Shown one piece after another: positions 1-6,990 of a stretch of DNA of 64,000 nt. Below the pieces are notes generated by a model. It was given only the letters and a program-made list of their open reading frames with translations, did no database searches and was not told where the DNA came from. Every line of letters begins with the position of its first letter. The first letter of the stretch is position 1. The DNA comes from Synergistaceae bacterium (GTDB taxonomy: Bacteria > Synergistota > Synergistia > Synergistales > Aminobacteriaceae), in the NCBI GenBank assembly GCA_017439345.1, contig JAFSJJ010000035.1, positions 1 through 64,000 on the forward strand, given 5' to 3'. The position numbers and the translations under genes are program-made.

Positions 1-171
1 GACGACCCTAATCAAGCCCGCTAACATTTCGTGAAAGTCCATCAGCTGACTCTTCGTACTTGAAACTGAATCAAGGCCGTCATTCATAGCGTCTTCAACT
101 TCGCTGTTGAGCCCGTAAATTCTGCGGACTATCTCGCGCCATTTGATATTGATATTGTCTATAGTTTTCAT
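1..171 (-). CDS. Hypothetical protein, N-terminal part (runs off left edge)
   Basis: An open frame of 57 codons starts with ATG at 171 and is still open at base 1, so only the N-terminus is in the window. An AGGAG ribosome site lies a few bases upstream (about 183-187). The peptide begins MKTIDNINIKWREIVRRIYG and contains GLDSVSSTKSQLMDFHEML. It is mostly polar and looks helical, with no recognisable family motif. It lies 40 bases downstream of the minus-strand XRE regulator and is probably in the same transcript. Function unknown. Confidence 0.6.
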   Translation of the reverse strand, partial: MKTIDNINIKWREIVRRIYGLNSEVEDAMNDGLDSVSSTKSQLMDFHEMLAGLIRVV

Positions 172-211
172 TGATTTTTCTCTCCTGAATAAATAAAGAA
201 TGCACGGAGCA

Positions 212-688
212 TTAAGCCCCGTTGTTGTTAGTCGAGAGATTCTCTTTTGAGTCATTTTCTTCTGCCTTGCCTTTGTGATCGAACATCCAGCAAGCTGCGT
301 TAAATTTCTTGATAATTTCATTAAGTGCGTTTTTGCGTTCTTCCGGAGTTCCGATATTGACTCTGCCTGCTATATGTATTTGAGGCTTGCCGTCTTCAAC
401 CCCATAAAAGAATGTGTTATCGAGTACTTCTGCACCTGCTAAACCTGTCAAACTTTTCACCCCCATTAAGATTTTTACTTCAAATTCCTGTTGACCTGAG
501 CCGTTTAAAAGTTCTGATTCTGTACAGCCTAGAACTTCACAAAGTTTTAATAAGTCATTTGAGCGCGGATCGAACTCGCCGTTTTCCCATCGTCTAAGCG
601 TATTTTCGTGAACGCCTAATCTTTCAGCTAACTCGGCTTGAGTAAGATTTTTTCTTTTGCGGTATTCTTTGATATAAATTTTTCTCAC
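212..688 (-). CDS. XRE-family transcriptional regulator (left member of divergent pair)
   Basis: Small DNA-binding regulator. The N-terminal 60 residues form a Cro/CI helix-turn-helix with NLTQAELAERLGVHENTLRR and the hallmark RRWENGEFDP. The rest is a probable dimerisation or effector region containing QIHIAGRVNIGTPEERK, related in pattern to the end of the divergent regulator at 832. The coordinates use GTG at 688, but GTG directly abuts the AGGAG. An ATT codon at 679 sits 8 bases after GGAGG, the same spacing as the ATG of the 832 gene, and would start the protein at YIKEYRKRKNLTQ, typical for this family. The true start may therefore be ATT. The promoter and operators upstream suggest autoregulation. 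Confidence 0.85.
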   Translation of the reverse strand: MRKIYIKEYRKRKNLTQAELAERLGVHENTLRRWENGEFDPRSNDLLKLCEVLGCTESELLNGSGQQEFEVKILMGVKSLTGLAGAEVLDNTFFYGVEDGKPQIHIAGRVNIGTPEERKNALNEIIKKFNAACWMFDHKGKAEENDSKENLSTNNNGA

Positions 689-831
689 CTCCTAAATTTG
701 GTAGGTATTATACACTAAATTTAAAAACATGCAAATATAAGCTACTAAATTTGTTAGATTAGGCAACTAAATTTTATCTTGCATAAAGCTAACAAAATTG
801 TTATTTTTATATTAATTTGGAGGTGAGCTTT
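689..831. promoter_or_regulatory. Divergent promoter region with five CTAAATTT-type operator-like repeats
   Basis: The region between the two XRE genes carries five related A/T-rich sites: CTAAATTTGGTAG at 692-704, CTAAATTTA at 715-723, CTAAATTTGTTAG at 745-757, CTAAATTTT at 767-775 and CTAACAAAATTGTTA at 789-803. Three are near-palindromes and two are half-sites. Their starts are 23, 30, 22 and 22 bases apart, close to whole helical turns. The leftward promoter is read as TTGCAT (729-734), 16 bases, TATAAT (707-712). The rightward one is read as TTGCAT (779-784), 17 bases, TATTTT (802-807). One site falls inside each spacer, so binding should block RNA polymerase. The regulator is inferred to be one or both flanking XRE proteins. 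Confidence 0.6.
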
Positions 832-1203
832 ATGTTTCAGGGTAGTAAATTAAAAGAACAACGAGAATTATTACACCTATCACAGGAGAGTTTAGCAGAT
901 AGGGTTAATGTGCATGTAAATACTATAAGACGATGGGAGCAGGATAAACAATCTCCCGATGCAAAAAAATTAGCACGTCTTGCGGAGGCATTAACAACGA
1001 GTGTAGCTTCTCTTTCCGGTGAGACAAACGCCTCTGTCTTAGAAGAAAAAGTTCGTAATGATGAAGATGCCAAAGACCGGTTAATAATCAACAATAACGA
1101 TATACATATTAACTTGCCAGACCGCCCGGAGAGTTTTGAAATTCTACGGAGATTTTTTGATATGCAGATTGCCAAAGCAAAGAGTGCAGCTCCGGCAATG
1201 TAA
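832..1203 (+). CDS. XRE-family transcriptional regulator (right member of divergent pair)
   Basis: A 123-residue Cro/CI-type helix-turn-helix protein. The start is the ATG at 832, 8 bases after GGAGG; a TTG at 817 is in frame but lies upstream of the ribosome site. The HTH spans roughly residues 5-60, with LHLSQESLADRVNVHVNTIR and RRWEQDKQSPDA. The recognition-helix region (NTIRRWE) closely matches NTLRRWE of the divergent regulator, so the two probably read the same operators. The C-terminus (DIHINLPDRPESFEILRRFF) also resembles the partner. It heads the run of small envelope-protein genes at 1245-3224 and is the obvious candidate controller of them. Confidence 0.85.
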   Translation: MFQGSKLKEQRELLHLSQESLADRVNVHVNTIRRWEQDKQSPDAKKLARLAEALTTSVASLSGETNASVLEEKVRNDEDAKDRLIINNNDIHINLPDRPESFEILRRFFDMQIAKAKSAAPAM

Positions 1204-1244
1204 TAAAAATTTTATATATTTATTTTAGTTAGGAGGTCTTTTTC

Positions 1245-1577
1245 ATGGCGTTAATAAAATGTCCAGAATGTAATGCAGATGTCAGCGATTCAGCTTTGAA
1301 GTGTCCACAGTGCGGGAAACAGTTACGCAAGCCTAAGCGCGGTTTTTTCGGAAAAATTTTTTTATGGCTGTTCTATCTGTTTAATATTTTAATGCTGATC
1401 TCTGTAATCGCAGGTATTAACTCTACGTCTCAATTAATAGGCAAGGCAACTTCTGAGGCTGAAAAAGCAGGTGCAACAATCGGCTCGGGTATAGGCTTCA
1501 TGTTTACTTTGTTAGTCTGGGCGATCGGAGACATTATCACAGGTCTTCTTGCATTACTGACACGTCCTAAAGCATAA
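1245..1577 (+). CDS. Zinc-ribbon membrane protein
   Basis: A 110-residue protein with an N-terminal zinc ribbon (CPECNADVSDSALKCPQCGK, four cysteines in two CxxC pairs), a basic linker, then two hydrophobic segments around residues 36-58 and 82-105. The topology suggests a cytoplasmic zinc ribbon anchored in the inner membrane. An AGGAGGT ribosome site lies a few bases upstream of the ATG. It is the first of a co-directional series of small secreted or membrane proteins after the XRE regulator. This architecture is common among uncharacterised bacterial proteins, and no specific function can be assigned. Confidence 0.7.
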   Translation: MALIKCPECNADVSDSALKCPQCGKQLRKPKRGFFGKIFLWLFYLFNILMLISVIAGINSTSQLIGKATSEAEKAGATIGSGIGFMFTLLVWAIGDIITGLLALLTRPKA

Positions 1578-1586
1578 AGAAAGGTT

Positions 1587-1946
1587 GTGAATTCCGTGAG
1601 AAAAGTTTTATTAGCTTTCTGTATCTCGTTATTAGTGTGTGTATCTGCTTTCGGTGCAAGTTTGAGTGAGATAAATGCTCTGGCTTCAGCAAAATTGTAT
1701 TTATCAACTCAGGCATTTTCATATAAGGGCTTAATAAATCAACTTGTATTTGAAGGGTATTCGCGTTCTGAAGCCGAATATGCGGTCAAAAATTGTGGTG
1801 CAGATTGGAACGAACAAGCTGCTATGAAAGCTAAAGAATATCTCGAAATAATGCCTATGTCGCGTACAAAATTAATCGAACAACTTGTATTTGAAGGCTT
1901 TACTAAGCAGCAGGCTTCATACGGGGTAAAACAGGCAGGTTATTAA
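1587..1946 (+). CDS. Ltp-family (host-cell-surface-exposed lipoprotein domain) secreted protein
   Basis: A signal peptide (hydrophobic residues about 7-24, ending SAFGA) is followed by two copies of a roughly 45-residue repeat: A-x-YL, then LINQLVFEGYSRSEAEYAVK and LIEQLVFEGFTKQQASYGVK. This repeat is typical of the Ltp family, whose founding member is the superinfection-exclusion lipoprotein of phage TP-J34. No lipobox cysteine is evident after the signal sequence, so it is probably periplasmic or secreted rather than lipidated. The start is GTG at 1587 or, giving a more typical MRKVLLAF signal, GTG at 1596. Its stop overlaps the next ATG (TAATG), so translation is probably coupled. Confidence 0.7.
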   Translation: MNSVRKVLLAFCISLLVCVSAFGASLSEINALASAKLYLSTQAFSYKGLINQLVFEGYSRSEAEYAVKNCGADWNEQAAMKAKEYLEIMPMSRTKLIEQLVFEGFTKQQASYGVKQAGY

Positions 1947-2668
1947 TGCGCAAGACATTCAAGCTGGGTAAAGGATTACGAATCACCCTGAGCAACAGCG
2001 GCCTGAGCATGAACATAGGCAAGCGCGGGAATTCAATCACTCTGGGAAATAAAGGGGTATATCGAAATGTCAGCCTGCCCGTTCTTGGATCGACACGCAG
2101 AAAAATTGACAAATCCGAGCCTTCTCATGATGTTTATGATGAAAACGATTATAGCGTAAATTCCGGTATTGCAGCTCCGATTACTCCTGATACTTCGGGA
2201 AGTTTTTCGCATATGGATTCTATCGCCCGTAAAATTGATGCTAAGAAAAAATCTGCTTCTGCTGTACCTGCTGCACCTGAAATCAAGACGGAAAACCGGC
2301 CTTCAGGTTTCTTGAAATTCCTGAAATACGTAGCCTGCTGTCCAATGTTATTTATTTCTCTAGTGTGTTTGCTCGGCGCAATAACTCAACCCAATAATAC
2401 CGGCAAAGAGTGGCTGTGTTTTCCTGCTGCATTTTTTATCGCGGGCTGTCTAGTCGCAAACACTGCAAAGCGCAAGGGGCTTCAAGGATCGGCAATCAAA
2501 TATTTTTTATACGGAGCGTTAATTCCTGTAGTCTCGTGGATTGACGTAACAATGATAAATGCTCAGAGTAAATTTAAAGGCTTCATGAAGGGGCTTGTAA
2601 TTTCGATTATCGGCGTTCTAATTTTCTTAGCCGTGTTTGTTCAGTTTATAGGCAAATTAAGCAAATAA
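1946..2668 (+). CDS. DUF4236-domain membrane protein
   Basis: The N-terminal ~55 residues (FKLGKGLRITLSNSGLSMNI, then GKRGNSITLGNKGVYRNVSL) match the pattern of DUF4236, a small beta-rich domain of unknown function. A low-complexity linker (about 60-115) leads to hydrophobic segments near residues 130-150, 158-175, 185-205 and 215-238. It therefore looks like an inner-membrane protein with a soluble N-terminal domain. It starts on the A of the preceding stop codon and is followed after 13 bases by the next start. Role unknown; membership of the small-envelope-protein operon is the main clue. Confidence 0.65.
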   Translation: MRKTFKLGKGLRITLSNSGLSMNIGKRGNSITLGNKGVYRNVSLPVLGSTRRKIDKSEPSHDVYDENDYSVNSGIAAPITPDTSGSFSHMDSIARKIDAKKKSASAVPAAPEIKTENRPSGFLKFLKYVACCPMLFISLVCLLGAITQPNNTGKEWLCFPAAFFIAGCLVANTAKRKGLQGSAIKYFLYGALIPVVSWIDVTMINAQSKFKGFMKGLVISIIGVLIFLAVFVQFIGKLSK

Positions 2669-2681
2669 GGAGGTGAAATCC

Positions 2682-2954
2682 ATGCGTAAGTTCTTCGCAA
2701 GCATTCTAATACTTTTTGCAGTAATAACCGCGCTCCCTCAGCCTGTAATGTCAGCTGGCAGTGATATAGTAGTCGTAACCCCTAAAGGCAAGAAATATCA
2801 CCGAATGGGCTGCCGGACAGTCAGAAAATCATACAGGCAATTAACAGTATCGCAGGCTCAAAAGAGGGGGTACAAGCCCTGCAAAGTGTGTGAGCCTCCG
2901 TTAAGTTCCATAACGAGTACGCCTAATGATAACTTTGAAGTGTACGGTAATTAA
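2682..2954 (+). CDS. Secreted Ada-like metal-binding domain protein
   Basis: A 90-residue protein with a signal peptide (about residues 1-25) followed by a compact domain with the pattern KKYHRMGCRTVRK ... AQKRGYKPCKVCEP. The Y-H-x3-C and GYxPCxxC spacing resembles Ada-like zinc-binding domains found at the ends of secreted nuclease-like proteins, but no enzymatic domain is attached here. The ATG at 2682 is preceded by AGGAGG with 8-base spacing; an in-frame GTG at 2673 lies inside the ribosome site and is not the start. Likely periplasmic or secreted and metal-binding; function unknown. Confidence 0.6.
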   Translation: MRKFFASILILFAVITALPQPVMSAGSDIVVVTPKGKKYHRMGCRTVRKSYRQLTVSQAQKRGYKPCKVCEPPLSSITSTPNDNFEVYGN

Positions 2955-2984
2955 AAAATTTTTAATAAAGAGGTGTTGTGTATC

Positions 2985-3224
2985 ATGAAGAAGCGCATAT
3001 TTTTAATTTTCTTGGCCTGCCTGTTAGCTTTCACGTCATTTAGTGCAGACGCTCACCCCGGACGGCTTGACGCAAACGGGGGACACTGGAATCACAAGAC
3101 AGGGACGTATCACTATCACAGAGGGCCGAATTCAGTCAGCAAGAAATCAACGAGTAGACGCAGACGCAGGACAGTCCGTAGACGCAGGGTAACACGCAGA
3201 CGCACACGGAGGACTCGCCGCTAA
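2985..3224 (+). CDS. YHYH-domain secreted protein with Arg-rich tail
   Basis: A 79-residue protein. A signal peptide (about 1-23, ending SADA) is followed by HPGRLDANGGHWNHKTGTYH and YHRGPN, the YHYH-type motif rich in histidine, glycine and aromatic residues. The last ~25 residues are almost all Arg, Ser and Thr (SRRRRRTVRRRRVTRRRTRR), giving a very basic tail that could bind nucleic acid, LPS or peptidoglycan. The start is ATG 2985 behind a GAGGTG ribosome site. It is the last gene of the accessory run. Confidence 0.65.
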   Translation: MKKRIFLIFLACLLAFTSFSADAHPGRLDANGGHWNHKTGTYHYHRGPNSVSKKSTSRRRRRTVRRRRVTRRRTRRTRR

Positions 3225-3228
3225 GAGT

Positions 3229-3270
3229 AAAGAAAAAATCACGGTCTGTGGAGCATATATTCAGGCCGTG
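3229..3270 (-). terminator. Rho-independent terminator ending the truA/ribosomal transcript
   Basis: Read on the minus strand, CACGGCCTG and CAGACCGTG arms (3262-3270 and 3240-3248, one G-U pair) form a hairpin that is followed by ATTTTTTCTTT. It lies about 90 bases past the truA stop. On the plus strand the hairpin is followed by A-rich sequence, so it is a poor terminator for the YHYH gene. Confidence 0.6.
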
Positions 3271-3362
3271 TAAAAAAACGTAGAAAAGCAGGAATATTTA
3301 TAAAGCAAAAATTATTGTAATAAGTGTGTTTATAAAAATTTATTCTATGTCCCTCAGCTCCA

Positions 3363-4118
3363 TTAATAATTAACTCTCCAGAACCATAATCCGGACGCAG
3401 GCACAGTCATAGCAGACTCGCTTCTTTCACTTCCTGATAATAACTCTTCAAGCCACTCAAGACTCTTTTTGTGAAGAGCAACGTTATTTATATTGCCGAC
3501 TATAATTCTTACCATGTTAGTCAAGAATGACGGAGCTTTAATGCTTATAATCGAAATATTATCGTGAGTCTTAATTCTTAATTTCTCAATAGTTCTGAAC
3601 GGATCATCAGGACATTCACCGGCCCTGCAAAATGCTCTGAAGTTGTGATGTCCCTGAATGAGTTTACATGCCTGCTTTGCCAAATCGAAGTCCCATGCTT
3701 TACCCTTGCGCCACCAGACGTAATTATTAAGCACAGGGGGGCAGACTGAGCCGTGAAGGATAAAATATTTATATTCCCGTGAAATTGCGCTGTATCGTGC
3801 GTTAAAATCATCAGGAACGCAAAATATTTTCATGACTCTAATATCTTCAGGCAGGTAAAAATTTATCGCGAGTCGTAATTTATCAGGCTCAAAGATTTTA
3901 TTCATGTTGAACGAAGCAACCTGACCCCATGCATTTACGCCTTTATCTGTCCTGCCTGCTCCGGTGATTCTGACTCGAGTACCTGCTATTTTCTCAAGTG
4001 CTGACTCTATGATTTCCTGAATGCTTGCTGCATCCGGTTGAACCTGCCACCCTGAGTAATTTTTGCCTATGTAACTTATTTTTGCTGCGTAGTTCATGTG
4101 ATTAAATGCAAGTGTCAT
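3363..4118 (-). CDS. truA: tRNA pseudouridine(38-40) synthase TruA
   Basis: Converts uridines 38-40 of the tRNA anticodon arm to pseudouridine. The 251-residue protein has the catalytic-aspartate motif GAGRTDKGVNAWGQ (Asp near residue 58), the early YIGKNYSGWQVQP motif and a late MVRIIVGNI motif, all typical of TruA. It is the last gene of the long minus-strand operon after ecfT, an arrangement seen in Firmicutes and relatives. The ATG at 4118 has no ordinary Shine-Dalgarno; a run of G tracts occupies that position. An in-frame ATG at 4097 (NYAAKISYIG) is an alternative start. Confidence 0.95.
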   Translation of the reverse strand: MTLAFNHMNYAAKISYIGKNYSGWQVQPDAASIQEIIESALEKIAGTRVRITGAGRTDKGVNAWGQVASFNMNKIFEPDKLRLAINFYLPEDIRVMKIFCVPDDFNARYSAISREYKYFILHGSVCPPVLNNYVWWRKGKAWDFDLAKQACKLIQGHHNFRAFCRAGECPDDPFRTIEKLRIKTHDNISIISIKAPSFLTNMVRIIVGNINNVALHKKSLEWLEELLSGSERSESAMTVPASGLWFWRVNY

Positions 4119-4121
4119 TTA

Positions 4122-4138
4122 CCCCCACCCGCCCACCC
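4122..4138 (-). promoter_or_regulatory. G-quadruplex motif in the truA mRNA leader
   Basis: On the minus (mRNA) strand this reads GGGTGGGCGGGTGGGGG: four G-runs separated by single bases, a canonical G-quadruplex motif with the shortest possible loops. It ends 3 bases before the truA ATG and takes the place of the ribosome-binding site. The first G-run is also part of the adjacent hairpin (4135-4159). Confidence 0.6.
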
Positions 4139-4159
4139 TCACTACTACGTAGCGAGGGT
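4135..4159 (-). promoter_or_regulatory. Stem-loop in the ecfT-truA intergenic region
   Basis: Arms 4135-4145 and 4149-4159 form an 11-bp stem with a 3-base loop. On the minus-strand RNA the only mismatch becomes a G-U pair, so the hairpin is fully paired in the operon mRNA. Its 3' arm contains the first GGG of the G-quadruplex motif, so the two structures should exclude each other. No T-run follows, so it is not a terminator. A dispersed palindromic repeat is the alternative explanation. Confidence 0.55.
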
Positions 4160-4177
4160 AAATGAGTAGAAGATTTC

Positions 4178-4921
4178 TCATGCTAATAATAATATTACTG
4201 CAATCAATGCGCTGACTATTACTGCAAGAGAGTCTTTTACTTTCCAGACTAACGGCCTCCTTCTCGTTCGACCTGAGCCACCCTCATAGCCCCTTGCTTC
4301 CATAGCTAAGGCAATCTCATCTGCCCTGCGGAATATTATTATAAACAAGGGAATTAACACAGGAAAAAATGCTTTTACCCTCTGAAAGATATTCCCCTGA
4401 TCAAGCCTTGCGCCCCGTGATAACTGAGCACGAATTATTTTATCAGTCTCCTGCATTAACAGCGGGATAAATCTTAATGCCATGCCTATCATCATTGCGC
4501 TCTCATGAGCAGGAAAACCTATTTTGCCTAATGGACTCAACAACGCGTCAAGACCGTCTGCAAGTTCAAGCGGTGCAGTAGTCAAAGGCAGCATGACAGC
4601 AAACAGCATTAACACAAATAATCTTGATGACGTGAATAAAGCTCTTGTGAGAGATACAGCGAATAAATTAAATATAAACGTAAACGCAATCAGAAAAAAT
4701 ACGGGCCGTGCGTCTCTAAGAACTATATGCCATGAAATTTTTGAAGCCCATACAAGCGCAATTAATAAAGCCGTCCAGATTGAGAGAATAAAGAAATTTT
4801 TAGCAGGAAACACAGCCGAGACGATAAATAATAACGAGAATAATTTTGCTCTGGGGTCAAGCCTGTGAATAAATGAACCTGTCGGAACGTACTGGCCTAA
4901 ATTTATACTTGTGAAATACAT
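4178..4921 (-). CDS. ecfT: ECF transporter T component (EcfT)
   Basis: Transmembrane coupling protein of an energy-coupling-factor vitamin importer; it joins substrate-binding S components to the ATPases. The 247-residue sequence is very hydrophobic and carries the two Ala-Arg-Gly-type coupling motifs: SRGARLD around residues 168-174 and EARGYEGG around 208-215. It overlaps the end of the fused ATPase gene by 19 bases, so the two are translationally coupled. No S component is adjacent; QueT at 59377 is one candidate partner. Confidence 0.93.
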   Translation of the reverse strand: MYFTSINLGQYVPTGSFIHRLDPRAKLFSLLFIVSAVFPAKNFFILSIWTALLIALVWASKISWHIVLRDARPVFFLIAFTFIFNLFAVSLTRALFTSSRLFVLMLFAVMLPLTTAPLELADGLDALLSPLGKIGFPAHESAMMIGMALRFIPLLMQETDKIIRAQLSRGARLDQGNIFQRVKAFFPVLIPLFIIIFRRADEIALAMEARGYEGGSGRTRRRPLVWKVKDSLAVIVSALIAVILLLA

Positions 4922-6609
4922 GATATAAAATCCTCGTAATTATATAGAAGTGGAAAATTTTTATTTATTTCGTGAATCTTCGCTGAAATTCTCAATACGT
5001 CAGGCCATGCTCCGGACTCTAAGTTCTGCATTACGGACTTTATAACTTCATCAGGGCTGCCTTCTTGAATCGTACTGCCGTCCCGCAAAATTAATATTCT
5101 GTCGCTGTAATTTAATGCCGCGTTAAGATCATGTGTAATCGTAATAACTGTCTTGCCGTCATTCTTAAATTTCGTGAGCATGTTCAAAATCTGGTGCTGA
5201 TAGTGGGCATCAAGACCTGCTAAAGGCTCATCAAGGGCAATGCATTCAGGTTTTGCAGATAACACTGACGCAATAGCTGCGAGTCTCCGTTCACCGCCTG
5301 AGAGTGCAAGGGGATTCCTGTCAAGAAAACTTTTTTCGAGTCCGACGCATTCAAGAGCGTATAAAATTGCTTCGTCAAGTTCATGTTTATTAAAGCCTGC
5401 ATTCTTCGGAGCAAAAGCTAATTCATCTCTGACAGTTAGCGAGAATAATTGATCTTCAGGGTGCTGAAACACCAGGCCTACTTTTTGTCTGAGCTCGTAA
5501 ACTTCTTTGCCCTTTTGAGCTAAAGGCTTAGAGTCAAACAAAATTTCTCCTGACTGAATTTTATATAGCGCATTCAAGTGCTGCACCAGAGTCGACTTTC
5601 CCGAACCTGTCCTGCCGACTATCGAGAGCCACTGACCGGAATAAATACTCGCTGATAAATTCTTTATAGTCTGCAATTTCTCATCATCATATTTGAACGA
5701 CAAATTATTAATCACGAACTTTACAGGAGTGTTAATGCTATCTTCACGTGAAGCATAATGACTCGAATTTATATTTAGTGATGCAAAATAATCCGGGAAA
5801 TTTATATTATGCGAGTCAAAATATTTCTTTATCCTGAACTCATCAGGTAAATCAAAGCCGAGTGCTTCAGAGTCAGCCCAGAAATCTTGAGTCGCTCCCT
5901 GCCAGATTATTTCGCCGTGTGATAGGACTATAACGCGTTGAATGTCATCAAAGTTTTCAGGCTCCAATTGATGGGTAACTTGAATTATAGTCATTCCTGA
6001 TTTATGCAGCTCTTTCAAGACACGTTCAATATTAAGCCTGCCGACCGGGTCAAGCATAGCCGTAGCCTCGTCAAGGATCAAGCACTTAACATGAGCGGTC
6101 AATACACCTGCAAGAGCTAATCTCTGCTTCTCGCCTCCAGACAACGCAGATACTGAAGAACCCTGTTTGTGCATTAAATTCACGCGCTGTAAAGCATCAT
6201 CGACTCTGGCCTGAATTTCACCCGAAGGCAGACCCTGATTCTCCGGAGCAAACGCTGCATCATCTTCGACCATAGCTGCGACAATTTGATTCTCAGGATC
6301 CTGAAAGACTATCCCGATTGTAGTCCTCAAGTCCCTGAAATTAATTTCGCTGATATTGACTCCGTTGATTAAGCATTGGCCCTCTGAAGCCTCCTGAAGT
6401 CCGCCGAGAATCTTCACAAGAGTAGATTTCCCTGACCCGTTATGACCGAGTATTGCTATTCTTTCTCCTTCGTCTACAAAAAACGAGACGTCTTTTAAAG
6501 CACGTCCCGCAATATTATTATTATGATGATTATATGAGAACGAAAGAGAACACGCCTCAATCAAATGGGCATTACTTTTTCTCTTCGTCTGATCGTTCAA
6601 CAAGTTCAA
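4903..6609 (-). CDS. Fused dual ATPase of ECF transporter (EcfA1-EcfA2 in one chain)
   Basis: Drives ECF-type vitamin or cofactor uptake. Two complete ABC ATPase domains lie in one 568-residue chain. Domain 1 has Walker A GHNGSGKST (about 55-63), signature LSGGEKQR (156-163) and Walker B LILDEA (177-182). Domain 2 has Walker A GRTGSGKST (332-340), signature LSGGERR (436-442) and Walker B IALDEP (457-462). Most ECF modules use two separate genes, so this is a fusion. The ATG at 6609 lies 38 bases inside rplQ; a TTG at 6564 just after the rplQ stop would begin (M)IEACSLSFSY and is also plausible. Confidence 0.92.
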   Translation of the reverse strand: MNLLNDQTKRKSNAHLIEACSLSFSYNHHNNNIAGRALKDVSFFVDEGERIAILGHNGSGKSTLVKILGGLQEASEGQCLINGVNISEINFRDLRTTIGIVFQDPENQIVAAMVEDDAAFAPENQGLPSGEIQARVDDALQRVNLMHKQGSSVSALSGGEKQRLALAGVLTAHVKCLILDEATAMLDPVGRLNIERVLKELHKSGMTIIQVTHQLEPENFDDIQRVIVLSHGEIIWQGATQDFWADSEALGFDLPDEFRIKKYFDSHNINFPDYFASLNINSSHYASREDSINTPVKFVINNLSFKYDDEKLQTIKNLSASIYSGQWLSIVGRTGSGKSTLVQHLNALYKIQSGEILFDSKPLAQKGKEVYELRQKVGLVFQHPEDQLFSLTVRDELAFAPKNAGFNKHELDEAILYALECVGLEKSFLDRNPLALSGGERRLAAIASVLSAKPECIALDEPLAGLDAHYQHQILNMLTKFKNDGKTVITITHDLNAALNYSDRILILRDGSTIQEGSPDEVIKSVMQNLESGAWPDVLRISAKIHEINKNFPLLYNYEDFISCISQV

Positions 6610-6949
6610 TCACTGCCATCGGTGAGCCGTCGCCCTTACGAGCACCAAGTTTTACTATTCTGGTGTAGCCGCCCTTGTCAAAGTCTTTGTACTTGGGAGC
6701 TATCTCGGCAAATAATTTCGTTGCTGCCTGTTTATGCGGCATCTTTGAGAATACTACGCGGATGTCATGAACGCTGCCGCCTCTTGCACGGGTGATTAAT
6801 TTCTCTGCTACCCTGCGTAATTCTTTGGCACGTGTAACAGTTGTCGTAATCTGACCGTTGAGAAATAAACTTGCTGCCATGTTCGCGAGCATTAATCTTC
6901 TGTGACTCCCATAGCGGCCAAGTGTCCTGTGGTCAACATGATGTCTCAA
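6572..6949 (-). CDS. rplQ: 50S ribosomal protein L17
   Basis: Large-subunit protein L17, 125 residues. The diagnostic N-terminus MRHHVDHRTLGRYGSHRRLM and the GDGSPMAVIELVE end are intact. It lies directly downstream of rpoA, as in the classical alpha operon, and its end overlaps the ECF ATPase gene. Confidence 0.97.
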   Translation of the reverse strand: MRHHVDHRTLGRYGSHRRLMLANMAASLFLNGQITTTVTRAKELRRVAEKLITRARGGSVHDIRVVFSKMPHKQAATKLFAEIAPKYKDFDKGGYTRIVKLGARKGDGSPMAVIELVERSDEEKK

Positions 6950-6990
6950 TTTACAAATGCACCTCCTGATTATAATTTATTATGTGTGTG

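Noticed and set aside
817-831. TTG at 817 as start of the right XRE gene
   Set aside because: It lies in front of the GGAGG; ATG 832 is correctly spaced.
4524-4868. Plus-strand open frame opposite ecfT
   Set aside because: Antisense shadow of a well-supported membrane protein; low-complexity Asn/Ser translation.
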